Shown here: in pieces, positions 17,345-25,199 of the stretch
How the letters are laid out: each line of letters begins with the position of its first letter
Numbering within the stretch: the first letter of the stretch is position 1
Assembly: GCA_035255485.1 (NCBI GenBank)
Contig: DATEZO010000290.1
Span: 1 to 35,168, forward strand
Reading direction: 5' to 3'
Length of the DNA stretch: 35,168 nucleotides
Source: DATEZO01 sp035255485
GTDB taxonomy: Bacteria > Pseudomonadota > Gammaproteobacteria > Burkholderiales > Burkholderiaceae_D
Notes under the pieces: model-generated
What the model was told of the DNA's origin: nothing
Database searches by the model: none
Seen by the model: the letters and a program-made list of their open reading frames with translations, nothing else
Program-made: the position numbers and the translations under genes

Positions 17345-17380
17345 CCTGACAGCCGCCTTGTAGGCCGGCTGGTCAGCAGG
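17345..17380 (-). other. intercistronic stem-loop after binding-protein gene
   Basis: CCTGACAGCCGCCT and the segment AGGCCGGCTGGTCAGCAGG pair over about 14 positions with single-base bulges around a TGT loop. It starts about 18 bases past the stop of the 17398-18549 binding-protein gene, with the operon continuing. A role in partial termination or mRNA protection is likely, as known for maltose-type operons. Confidence 0.5.
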
Positions 17381-17397
17381 TTGATACCTCGATCAGA

Positions 17398-18549
17398 TTA
17401 CTGGACGAACGCCCAATCTCCATTTTTGACTTCAAGCAGGCGAAATGCGCTCAAATTGAGCCCCATGTGATCGCTCGCCGTCATGTTGAATGTGCCGGTA
17501 GTCGCGACGAGTCCTTTGGTCTGCTCAATGGCTGTCCGGACTTTTTGCGGGTCAGTCGATCCGGCACGCTTGATCGCATCCACTGCGATCATCAGCGCAT
17601 CCAGAGCATAACCGCCAAATGTCGACGGGGACTCCTTGAAGTGCTCCTTGTAAATCTTGTCGTAGGCAACCACCACCGGTTTTTGCGTATCGTTGGCTTG
17701 CAAGGCATTCGCTACCAGGAGTGCAGGTGAAGGCAGTCGCACGCCTTCCGCTGCTTTGCCGGCCAGCTTGATATACTCCTCGGACGCGACGCCATGCGAT
17801 TGATACTGCGGCAGCTTGATGCCGAGCTGTGCATAGTTTTTCGATACGATCGCCGGGCCTTGTCCAAGGCCGAATACGAATACCGCCTGCACACCCGGGA
17901 TAGACTTGATCTTGGTCAGCTGTGCAGTGACATCGGTATCTTTCGGTCCGTAGGTTTCATCGGCCACCAGCGTAATCCCGTATTTACCTGCCACAGCCTG
18001 CGTTTCCTTGCGTCCGGACTGACCGAAGCCGCTTGTTTCCGACAGCAGGGCAACCTTGGTCAGACCGCGGCGCTTCATGTCTTCAAATACCTTTTCGGCC
18101 GCCATGCGGTCGGTATGCGGCGTTTTGAAAACCCACTTCTTTACCGGCTCGACAATGACCACGCCGCCCGCCAGCGAAATGAAAGGGATATTAGCCCTAT
18201 CGACCAGCGGAGCGATTGCCATGGTGGAGCCCGTGGTGGTGCCGCCGATAATCAAATCAACCTTGTCGGATTCCAGCAAGCGCTTGGCAAAACCGTTGGC
18301 CTTGCTGGCATCGCCGCCATCATCATAATGCGTCAGTTCCAGCTTGCGGCCCAGCACGCCGCCCTGGGCATTGATCCGCTCAACATAAATTTGCAGCGTC
18401 TTCAGTTCCGGATCGCCAAGAAATGCTGCGGGTCCGCTGACTGAAAGTACCGAGCCGATCTTGATGGGATCGGCTGCCTGTGCAGAAAAACTGAATGCCC
18501 ATGCGGCGACTGCGCTTGCGGCAAACTTGAGAAACGTCATTCTTTTCAT
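17398..18549 (-). CDS. periplasmic substrate-binding protein of second aromatic-acid ABC transporter
   Basis: A 383-aa Liv-type periplasmic binding protein. The signal peptide (MKRMTFLKFAASAVAAWAFS, cleaved after AQA near residue 26) is followed by DPIKIGSVLSVSGPAAFLGD. The ATG at 18549 has a strong GGAGGAG ribosome site; a longer frame back to 18627 would overlap the thiolase gene. It stands between the thiolase and the permeases in a co-directional operon led by phenylacetate-CoA ligase, so phenylacetate or a close relative is the probable ligand. It shares the family fold but little obvious detail with the binding protein of the benzoate operon. Confidence 0.88.
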   Translation of the reverse strand: MKRMTFLKFAASAVAAWAFSFSAQAADPIKIGSVLSVSGPAAFLGDPELKTLQIYVERINAQGGVLGRKLELTHYDDGGDASKANGFAKRLLESDKVDLIIGGTTTGSTMAIAPLVDRANIPFISLAGGVVIVEPVKKWVFKTPHTDRMAAEKVFEDMKRRGLTKVALLSETSGFGQSGRKETQAVAGKYGITLVADETYGPKDTDVTAQLTKIKSIPGVQAVFVFGLGQGPAIVSKNYAQLGIKLPQYQSHGVASEEYIKLAGKAAEGVRLPSPALLVANALQANDTQKPVVVAYDKIYKEHFKESPSTFGGYALDALMIAVDAIKRAGSTDPQKVRTAIEQTKGLVATTGTFNMTASDHMGLNLSAFRLLEVKNGDWAFVQ

Positions 18550-18613
18550 TGCTACTCCTCCGGGAAAAAACAAAAGGCCATTCTTCTTGTCATCGATGGC
18601 TACATATCTGAAA

Positions 18614-19825
18614 TCAGAGCCGTTCAATAATTAACGCAATCCCCTGGCCCACGCCGATGCACATGGTGCAAAGGGCATAACGGCCGTTCGAGCGTTCCAG
18701 TTGGTTCAGTGCGGTGGTCACCAGCCGCGCTCCTGATGCGCCGAGCGGATGTCCGATGGCAATGGCGCCGCCATTCGGATTGACATGCGCCGCATCGTCC
18801 GGCAGCCCCAGATCGCGCGTTACCGCCAGCGCCTGGGCCGCAAACGCCTCGTTCAACTCGATCACATCCATCTGATCGAGCGTCAAGCCAGTCTGCGCGA
18901 GAACTTTTCTAGTCGCGGGCGACGGTCCGAAACCCATGATGCGCGGCGCCAGGCCGGCGGTTGCCATGCCCAGCACGCGGGCACGCGGTGTCAGGCTGTA
19001 TTTATTCGCCACCGTTTCGGAAGCCAGCAATAGCGCACAAGCGCCGTCATTGACGCCGGACGCATTGCCTGCCGTGACGCTGCCGTCGGGCCGAACTACA
19101 CCTTTCAACCTGGTCAGCATTTCCAGGCTGACATCGGACCGCGGATGCTCATCGGTCGAAAATACTTTCGGCTCGCCTTTTTTCTGCGGAATCGTGACCG
19201 ACACGATCTCTGGCGCAAAGAAATTGACTGCATGCGCCCGCGCCCAGCGCTGCTGGCTTCGCAGTGCGAACACATCCTGATCGGCGCGACTAATGTTGAA
19301 TTCCCGCGCCACATTCTCGGCCGTTTCCGGCATCGAATCGATACCGTATTTTTCTTTCATCAACGCATTGACAAAACGCCAGCCGATCGTGGTGTCCTCG
19401 ATTTTCGCAGTGCGCGAAAATGCACTGTCGGCCTTTGCCATCACAAATGGCGCACGGGTCATGCTCTCAACCCCGCCGGCAATCACGAGCCCGGCTTCCC
19501 GCGACTTGATGGCGCGGGCGGCAATCCCGATCGCATCCAGGCTGGAACCGCACAAGCGATTGATCGTATTGGCCGACACCTCGACCGGCAGGCCGGCCAG
19601 CAAGGCCGCCATGCGGCCGACGTTGCGATTGTCTTCGCCTGCCTGGTTGGCGCATCCCAAAGAAACGTCATCGACTGCGGCCCAGTCGACACCGGGGTTG
19701 CGGTCCATGATCGCCCGGATCGGAATGGCCGCCAGATCATCAGTGCGTACTCCGGCCAGCGCGCCCCCATAGCGGCCGAACGGGGTGCGAATTGCATCGC
19801 ATATGAAAGCTTGATCCACGCTCAT
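18614..19825 (-). CDS. 3-oxoadipyl-CoA thiolase-like acetyl-CoA acyltransferase
   Basis: A 403-aa thiolase that cleaves a 3-oxoacyl-CoA with CoA to acetyl-CoA and a shortened acyl-CoA. The nucleophilic cysteine is in NRLCGSSLDAIG (about residue 90), the catalytic histidine in GGAIAIGHPLGASGAR, and the second cysteine in CTMCIGVGQG near the C-terminus. The opening FICDAIRTPFGRYGGAL is typical of PcaF/PaaJ enzymes, which act at the last step of the beta-ketoadipate and phenylacetate pathways. The ATG at 19825 has CTGGAG upstream; an in-frame extension to 19864 is less likely. Its place next to phenylacetate-CoA ligase fits PaaJ. It is the only lower-pathway enzyme in the window. A general acetyl-CoA acetyltransferase is the alternative. 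Confidence 0.88.
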   Translation of the reverse strand: MSVDQAFICDAIRTPFGRYGGALAGVRTDDLAAIPIRAIMDRNPGVDWAAVDDVSLGCANQAGEDNRNVGRMAALLAGLPVEVSANTINRLCGSSLDAIGIAARAIKSREAGLVIAGGVESMTRAPFVMAKADSAFSRTAKIEDTTIGWRFVNALMKEKYGIDSMPETAENVAREFNISRADQDVFALRSQQRWARAHAVNFFAPEIVSVTIPQKKGEPKVFSTDEHPRSDVSLEMLTRLKGVVRPDGSVTAGNASGVNDGACALLLASETVANKYSLTPRARVLGMATAGLAPRIMGFGPSPATRKVLAQTGLTLDQMDVIELNEAFAAQALAVTRDLGLPDDAAHVNPNGGAIAIGHPLGASGARLVTTALNQLERSNGRYALCTMCIGVGQGIALIIERL

Positions 19826-19916
19826 TACTCCAGTAAATACGTTGCACGCATCATGTGAAAGCAAAGTCTTGCCCCTGCCAGGTTCTGGCTGGCGCCTGGC
19901 TTTGCATTGCGATGTT

Positions 19917-21266
19917 TTACGCGACTACCGCCGATTTTTCATCCACTATTTTCGGACGCTTGTCCAGCACGCGCTTGGCCTTGCCCACGGCGGTGCGTTC
20001 GATGCTGTCGGAAGCCATCACGCTGACCCTGGTGCTGACGCCAATGAAGGTTTTGATATGGTGTTGCAGTTCGTGTCCAACCGCGTCAACTTCCAGTTTC
20101 GACATGCGATCAGATACTTCGGGACGTAGCTCCACCAGAACTTCCAGCTTGTCCATATGGCCTTCGCGCGACAAGACCAATTGGTATTGCGGCGCCAGCT
20201 GCGGCAGCTTCAGGATCATTTCCTCGATCTGGCTCGGGAACACGTTGACGCCGCGAATGATCAGCATGTCGTCGGAACGGCCCGTGATCTTGCCCATGCG
20301 CCGCATCGCACGCGAGGTCGGCGGCAACAGGCGCGTCAAGTCGCGGGTGCGGTAGCGGATGATCGGCAAGGCTTGCTTGGTCAGCGACGTAAATACCAGC
20401 TCGCCTTCGGCTCCGTCCGGCAAGACTTCTCCCGTCTCCGGGTCGATGATTTCCGGATAAAAATGGTCTTCCCATATCACCGGGCCATCCTTGCTTTCCA
20501 CGCATTCGCCGGCCACGCCCGGCCCCATCACTTCCGACAGGCCGTAAATATCCACGGCATCGATGCCGGCACGCAATTCGATTTCGGCACGCATGGCATT
20601 GGTCCAGGGCTCGGCACCGAAAATGCCGATACGCAAGGCACTCTCGGCGGCATCCAGGCCCTGGCGGGTGAATTCCTCGATGATGTTGAGCATGTACGAG
20701 GGCGTGACCATGATGATCGAGGGCTTGAAATCGACGATCAGCTGGACCTGCTTTTCAGTCTGGCCGCCCGACATCGGGATCACGGTGCACCCCAGCTTTT
20801 CCGCGCCGTAATGCGCGCCCAGTCCGCCGGTGAACAAGCCATAGCCATACGCCACGTGCACGATGTCGCCGGGGCGCCCGCCGGCGGCCCGGATCGAGCG
20901 CGCCACCAGGCCGGCCCAGGTCTCGATATCGTCTTTGGTGTAGCCGACCACGGTCGGCTTGCCGGTAGTGCCGCTGGAAGCATGCACCCGCGCCACTTGT
21001 TCGCGCGGCACGGCAAACAGGCCGAACGGATAGTTGTCGCGCAAATCCTTTTTGGTGGTGAAGGGAAACTTGGCCAGGTCGGCCAGCGTTTTCAGGTCGG
21101 ACGGATGCACGCCGGCGGCATCGAAGGCGGCACGGTAATGCGGCACGTTGGCGTAGGCATGTTGCAGCGACCATTGCATGCGCTGCAATTGCAGCGCTTG
21201 CAATTCATCCTGGCTGGCGCGTTCGATCGGCTCCAGGTCTGCGGGATTGGGTTTGTGCTGCGTCAT
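19917..21266 (-). CDS. paaK: phenylacetate-CoA ligase
   Basis: A 449-aa AMP-forming ligase of the PaaK family. It makes phenylacetyl-CoA from phenylacetate, ATP and CoA, the entry step of the hybrid aerobic phenylacetate pathway. The nucleotide loop is HASSGTTGKPTVVGYT (near residue 98), followed by VAYGYGLFTGGLGAHYGAEK, DIYGLSEVMGPGVAGEC and the C-terminal GRSDDMLIIRGVNVFPSQIE. A terminal lysine lies in GKAKRVLDKRP. The start at 21266 is supported by AAGGAGA. It heads a minus-strand operon with a thiolase and transporter. Upstream lie a TTGACA-N18-TAGCAT promoter and TGCA-type sites like those before the benzoate-CoA ligase gene. Other arylacetates are possible substrates. Confidence 0.94.
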   Translation of the reverse strand: MTQHKPNPADLEPIERASQDELQALQLQRMQWSLQHAYANVPHYRAAFDAAGVHPSDLKTLADLAKFPFTTKKDLRDNYPFGLFAVPREQVARVHASSGTTGKPTVVGYTKDDIETWAGLVARSIRAAGGRPGDIVHVAYGYGLFTGGLGAHYGAEKLGCTVIPMSGGQTEKQVQLIVDFKPSIIMVTPSYMLNIIEEFTRQGLDAAESALRIGIFGAEPWTNAMRAEIELRAGIDAVDIYGLSEVMGPGVAGECVESKDGPVIWEDHFYPEIIDPETGEVLPDGAEGELVFTSLTKQALPIIRYRTRDLTRLLPPTSRAMRRMGKITGRSDDMLIIRGVNVFPSQIEEMILKLPQLAPQYQLVLSREGHMDKLEVLVELRPEVSDRMSKLEVDAVGHELQHHIKTFIGVSTRVSVMASDSIERTAVGKAKRVLDKRPKIVDEKSAVVA

Positions 21267-21327
21267 GTCAATGTCTCCTTTTCTTTCAATCTGCATAAAA
21301 GGCGCCTCGCACACATACAATCGGACA

Positions 21328-21340
21328 TGCATAATGTGCA
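21328..21340. promoter_or_regulatory. TGCA-type site in paaK leader
   Basis: TGCATAATGTGCA carries two TGCA boxes, but 5 bases apart rather than 6. It lies in the expected untranslated leader of paaK, about 62 bases before the ATG. Weaker match than the other sites. Confidence 0.35.
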
Positions 21341-21424
21341 AAACCGGCAGGTTTTTTATGCCTGCATTAAAGTCTGTTGTTCATTTTCCGGCATTGGGCA
21401 CTGCAACTTACTTCTATTGTCGCA

Positions 21425-21438
21425 TGTATTATTGTGCA
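21425..21438. promoter_or_regulatory. candidate BoxR-like operator at paaK transcription start
   Basis: TGTATTATTGTGCA, one base off the TGCA-N6-TGCA form, lies just downstream of the -10 and would cover the start of transcription. The neighbouring TTATTGTGCATAT differs by one base deletion from TTATTGTTGCATAT in the boxR-side inverted repeat. Confidence 0.5.
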
Positions 21439-21439
21439 T

Positions 21440-21469
21440 ATGCTAGGTGTTTTGAAGTAGAGGTGTCAA
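21440..21469 (-). promoter_or_regulatory. sigma70-type promoter of paaK operon
   Basis: On the minus strand TTGACA (21469-21464) and TAGCAT (21445-21440) are 18 bases apart. The flanks GCTTGACA and CCTAGCAT match GCTTGACA and CCTAGTAT of the benzoate-CoA ligase promoter. The leader would be about 167 bases. Confidence 0.6.
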
Positions 21470-21498
21470 GCAATAACCTTTCAAATCCCCTTATTAAA

Positions 21499-21512
21499 TG
21501 CATTATCATGCA
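21499..21512. promoter_or_regulatory. candidate BoxR-like operator upstream of paaK -35
   Basis: TGCATTATCATGCA is a TGCA-N6-TGCA site sharing TGCATTAT and the right TGCA with the operator at 2728-2741. It lies 29 bases upstream of the paaK -35. Confidence 0.55.
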
Positions 21513-21774
21513 TTTGACTGTATTAACGAATGCAGTGCGAACTTAGTTCATTGCCATGTTGATATTTTTCCATGCAGTATTGTTGACAAAATTTACAGTT
21601 GAATCGTGACTACCCTTGATTTGTCACAGCACCTTTTATTGGATTCCAAGGTTGAACTTTTTTAAAGATATGACTACTTAAATTGCATTGACCGACGACT
21701 GCATGGTGCACCGATGATGAATAGCATGCGGTTGACAAGATATGGATTTTTATCAAAATCGTGCGGAGTGCGTA

Positions 21775-22251
21775 ATGAAACAGTTCTGCGCCGGACTTGC
21801 CATCAGTTTTATCTTGCCGTTCGCCATTCCTGCAGCGCATGCGGCGGATATCGTTGAGATGGCTGTCGAAGCGGGCACGCTCAAATCCTTTATTGCCGCG
21901 CTCAAAACGGCTGGCTTGCTTGAAACGCTGAAATCTTCCGGACCTTATACCGTATTTGCGCCATCCGACCAGGCATTTGCGAAATTACCGAAAGAAGAAT
22001 GGAACAAACTCACAAAAAACAGGGACAAGCTCGCCGGAATTCTGGCGAATCACATCATTCCAGGAAAGATCCTGATCGCGGATGTCAAGCCAGGAAAGGT
22101 AAAAACCATTCAGGGTGCAACTATCCAGATCAGTTCGGACAACGGGAAAGTAACGGTCAACGATGTGAATGTCACGCAGAGCGATATCATCGCGGATAAC
22201 GGCGTCATTCATGAAGTTGACGCCGTCATTTTGACGGGGCAGGACGAATAG
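21775..22251 (+). CDS. secreted fasciclin (FAS1)-domain protein
   Basis: A 158-aa exported protein. The signal peptide (MKQFCAGLAISFILPFAIP, cleaved after AHA near residue 24) is followed by one FAS1 domain that fills the mature protein. The H1 motif is SSGPYTVFAPSDQAFAKLP and the H2 region is NGVIHEVDAVIL, with ILANHIIPGKI in between; all are standard. FAS1 domains mediate adhesion or bind small hydrophobic ligands, and the role here is unknown. The ATG at 21775 with GGAG 7 bases upstream is preferred to an in-frame ATG at 21742, because it gives a proper signal peptide. The gene stands alone between the divergent paaK and a convergent reductase gene. Confidence 0.9.
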   Translation: MKQFCAGLAISFILPFAIPAAHAADIVEMAVEAGTLKSFIAALKTAGLLETLKSSGPYTVFAPSDQAFAKLPKEEWNKLTKNRDKLAGILANHIIPGKILIADVKPGKVKTIQGATIQISSDNGKVTVNDVNVTQSDIIADNGVIHEVDAVILTGQDE

Positions 22252-22258
22252 TCATCCA

Positions 22259-22279
22259 TTCGGGCAGATGCTGCCCGAA
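22259..22279. terminator. 9-bp perfect hairpin between convergent genes
   Basis: TTCGGGCAG and CTGCCCGAA (22259-22267 and 22271-22279) pair perfectly around a 3-base loop. It lies 7 bases after the fasciclin-gene stop and 1 base before the reductase-gene stop. It is a bidirectional terminator by position; the T-tract is poor on both sides. Confidence 0.6.
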
Positions 22280-22280
22280 G

Positions 22281-24266
22281 TTAGAAATGTACGCCGCGCA
22301 ATAGCTGCTGTAGTGCCAATTGATCCGCACTCATTTGTGGTGCTTCCTGGCCTTCCTTGCTGGCGGCGGCAGAGTCCGGGAACATGCGAAAGCTGGTATT
22401 CATAATGATTTGCGCAATGCGCGGCGCCATGGCATGCATCACAGCACCAAAAATACCGAGCCTGGTCGCTATCCGTACCGGCTTGTGAATAATGGCTTGG
22501 ACAATCAGATCGGCGGCGTCCTGCGGTGACAAGGTCGGCACGTTTTGATAGAGGCTGGTTGGCGCAATCATCGGCGTACGTACCAGCGGCATGTTAATCG
22601 TGGTGAATTTGATATGTCTGTCGGCAAATTCGGAAGCAGCGCAATTGGTCCACGCTTCAAGGGCGGCTTTCGACGCGACATAGGCGGAAAAACGCGGTGC
22701 ATTGGTCAACACGCCGATTGATGAGATATTAATGACCTGTCCATGCTTTTGCGCAACCATGTGCGGTAGCAACCCCATCGTCAGGCGCAGCGCACCAAAA
22801 TAATTCAGCTGCATGGTGCGTTCGAAATCATGGAAACGATCATAGCTTGATTCGATACCGCGGCGAATCGAGCGGCCGGCATTGTTGATCAATATATCGA
22901 TATTGCCATGGCTGGCGAGCAGGAGCTGCACAAAGCGATCGCAGTCGGCCATATTTGACACATCCACCGCATAGGTAGTGACTGTGTGGCCGCACACCTC
23001 TATTTCCTGCTTCGCCGCTGCCAGTTTCGCTTCATCCCGTCCGCAAATGATCGTGATTGCCCCCGCTTCAGCCAGCCGATGCGCCGTAGCCAGGCCGATG
23101 CCGGAAGAACCGCCGGTCACAAGAACCGTTTTACCGGCAACCTGGCCGTACAGGCTGCGATCAACGAACAGATCCGGGTCAAGATGGCGCTCCCAGTAGT
23201 CCCAGATCCGGGAAGCATAATCTTCCAGCCGCGGGCAGACAATGCCGCTGCCTCTCAGGGCGGCTGCTGTTTCGCGATTGTCAAAACGGGTTGGATAATT
23301 GATGAACTGCATGATGGCTTCCGGCAAGCCAAGATCTTTCATGATTGCCTTCTTGATGCGTCGCACCGGCATCAGCGCCATCATGCCGTTCCTGACCGCT
23401 TTTGGAATAAAGCCGAACAGGGCCGCATTGATACGCAGGCTCATGGTTGGCGCATGCGCCGCGCTTGCAAACGTGTTGAGCACATCGCCCACGCGCATCG
23501 GCTCGGGATCGGTAAGGTGAAAGCACCTGCTTTTCAATGTGGGCAAGTGCGCAATATGATCCATGGCATCAATCACATAATCCACCGGCACGATATTGAT
23601 GCGTCCGCCTTCAATGCCGACCACCGGCATCCATGGCGGTAACATCTGGCGTATGCGCTGGATCAGCTTGAAAAAATAATAGGGGCCATCGATCTTGTCC
23701 ATTTCCCCCGTCTTCGAGTCGCCCACCACCATGCCTGGACGGTAAATCCGAAACGGTGTCCTGCATTCCTCGCGAACGACTTTTTCGGAATCATGCTTGG
23801 AAGCGAAGTAAGGATGCTCCAGGTTTTCCGCTTCATCAAACATGTCCTCGCGGAACACGCCCTCATACAGGCCGGCTGTTGCAATCGAGCTGACGTGATG
23901 CAGACATTTGATGCCGATCGCGTTGGCAAATGCAACGGCATTGCGCGTACCTTCGATATTGACCGTCATCTCTTCCGCGGCATCGGCCTTCAGGTCGTAA
24001 ATTGCCGCCAGATGGAAAAAATGGTCGATATGATGCGACAGCGCCTTGAGGTCGGTTTCCGATACGCCCAGTCTTTCGGAGCGCACGTCGCCGTAGACGG
24101 GAATTGCGCGAGCTTCCGTCGTATGCCAATACTCCAGCAGCGCAGGCAGCTTGTCGCGGCTCTGTTCCCGCATCAGAAAATATACGGTACTACCTTTGCG
24201 GCTCAGCAGCTTTCTGACCAGTCGTTTGCCAATGAAACCCGTTGCTCCCGTGACGAAATACTGCAT
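22281..24266 (-). CDS. bifunctional fatty acyl-CoA reductase (fatty alcohol forming)
   Basis: A 661-aa fusion of two NAD(P)H-binding domains. The N-terminal half is a thioester-reductase-type domain: GATGFIGKRLV at residue 7, HVSSIATAGLY, then YFASKHDSEKVV with the Tyr/Lys pair. The C-terminal half from about residue 375 is a classical short-chain dehydrogenase: TGGSSGIGLATAHRL, NNAGRSIRR and the catalytic YVASKAALEAW. Length, domain order and many segments, including EDMFDEAENLEHPY and ISSIGVLTNAPRFSAYVASK, match from memory the Marinobacter enzyme Maqu_2220, which reduces fatty acyl-CoA to fatty alcohol in two steps for wax-ester synthesis. AAAGGGGGG precedes the ATG. The nearby phasin suggests storage-lipid metabolism. 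No wax synthase gene is in the window. Confidence 0.88.
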   Translation of the reverse strand: MQYFVTGATGFIGKRLVRKLLSRKGSTVYFLMREQSRDKLPALLEYWHTTEARAIPVYGDVRSERLGVSETDLKALSHHIDHFFHLAAIYDLKADAAEEMTVNIEGTRNAVAFANAIGIKCLHHVSSIATAGLYEGVFREDMFDEAENLEHPYFASKHDSEKVVREECRTPFRIYRPGMVVGDSKTGEMDKIDGPYYFFKLIQRIRQMLPPWMPVVGIEGGRINIVPVDYVIDAMDHIAHLPTLKSRCFHLTDPEPMRVGDVLNTFASAAHAPTMSLRINAALFGFIPKAVRNGMMALMPVRRIKKAIMKDLGLPEAIMQFINYPTRFDNRETAAALRGSGIVCPRLEDYASRIWDYWERHLDPDLFVDRSLYGQVAGKTVLVTGGSSGIGLATAHRLAEAGAITIICGRDEAKLAAAKQEIEVCGHTVTTYAVDVSNMADCDRFVQLLLASHGNIDILINNAGRSIRRGIESSYDRFHDFERTMQLNYFGALRLTMGLLPHMVAQKHGQVINISSIGVLTNAPRFSAYVASKAALEAWTNCAASEFADRHIKFTTINMPLVRTPMIAPTSLYQNVPTLSPQDAADLIVQAIIHKPVRIATRLGIFGAVMHAMAPRIAQIIMNTSFRMFPDSAAASKEGQEAPQMSADQLALQQLLRGVHF

Positions 24267-24527
24267 GCTGCCCCCCCTTTAGCCGGTTTTTCAATCCAAG
24301 GACATCGATGGTGCCGATCCATACATAAAACATAGTTTAACGATTGCAGGCACAGCCTTGATTGATAAGCGTCATTGCGAGCCGTTGCGATCCACGTCAC
24401 ATCATCCAGAGACCAATGCGCCATGATTTTAGAAGCCCATCTCTAGTTTTGCCGCCTACACTGCAATTCGTGGTATGGCGCACCGGAAGACTTGATATGT
24501 TGAATTCATCCACAAGCGGAGAATCTC

Positions 24528-25109
24528 ATGGTAAAAAAACTGAAAGCACTGGCCAAATCGGACGACAGCCAACTGGCGGAGGCGGTGCGCAGCTCTGCAC
24601 ATCAAATCTGGCAGGCAGGACTGGGCGCATTCGCAAAAGCGCAGGAAGAAGGCGGCAAGGTATTTGCGAAGCTGGTCAAGGATGGTACGGATCTGCAAAA
24701 ACGCACGCAAATGCTGGCGGAAAACAAGGTATCCGGTGTAACCGATACAGTGACCAGAATGGCGGACAATGTCAGCAAGCAGGCCTCCGGCTCCTGGGAC
24801 AAGCTTGAGCAGGTGTTCGAGGATCGCGTGTCGCGTTCGCTGACCCGGCTTGGCGTACCGACGCAAAAGGACATTCAGGCGTTGATCCGGCGCGTCGAGG
24901 AATTGAACAAGGCAGTGACAACGCTATCGGCAAAAAAACCTGCTGCCGGCAAGAGCGCTGCAAAGAAAGTCGCCAGTAAAATTGATTCGGCATCGCCAGC
25001 GGCAAGGAAGGCGACCAGCAAATCGGCGGTGACAAGAAAAACTGCTGCCAGAAAATCGGCGACACGCACGGCTACCGCGGCCAAATCAGCAGCAACTGCA
25101 GCAAGATAA
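24528..25109 (+). CDS. PhaF/PhaI-family phasin with lysine/alanine-rich tail
   Basis: A 193-aa granule-associated protein. Residues about 15-140 are the amphipathic, partly coiled-coil phasin domain (AHQIWQAGLGAFAKAQEEGG, and VSRSLTRLGVPTQKDIQALI near 103-122). From about 143 the chain becomes a histone-H1-like tail rich in Lys, Ala, Ser and Thr (AAKKV, ARKAT and TARKSA repeats), which in PhaF binds DNA and helps partition polyhydroxyalkanoate granules to daughter cells. GGAGA precedes the ATG. It is divergent from the acyl-CoA reductase across 261 bases. The tail lacks perfect PAAK repeats, so the symbol phaF is not assigned. Granule binding and DNA binding are family-based inferences. Confidence 0.87.
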   Translation: MVKKLKALAKSDDSQLAEAVRSSAHQIWQAGLGAFAKAQEEGGKVFAKLVKDGTDLQKRTQMLAENKVSGVTDTVTRMADNVSKQASGSWDKLEQVFEDRVSRSLTRLGVPTQKDIQALIRRVEELNKAVTTLSAKKPAAGKSAAKKVASKIDSASPAARKATSKSAVTRKTAARKSATRTATAAKSAATAAR

Positions 25110-25199
25110 TCTGCAGTACAGCGACGGCAGTCAATGCGAATCAAACACCATCCAGCGTGTTGGACTTGCCATCGCTCAAGTTCGTTTTTGCTCTCTGCA

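Larger units (their letters stand above)
21267..21774. promoter_or_regulatory. divergent paaK / fasciclin-protein control region
   Basis: A 508-base AT-rich gap with no credible gene. The half near paaK contains the promoter at 21440-21469 and the TGCA-type sites at 21328-21340, 21425-21438 and 21499-21512. The half near the fasciclin gene has TTGACA at 21583 and 21732, but neither is followed by a good -10 at correct spacing. Confidence 0.7.

Noticed and set aside
21732..21760. TTGACA upstream of the fasciclin gene as its promoter
   Set aside because: The best -10 (CAAAAT) would put the transcription start inside the ribosome site, so the leader would be too short.
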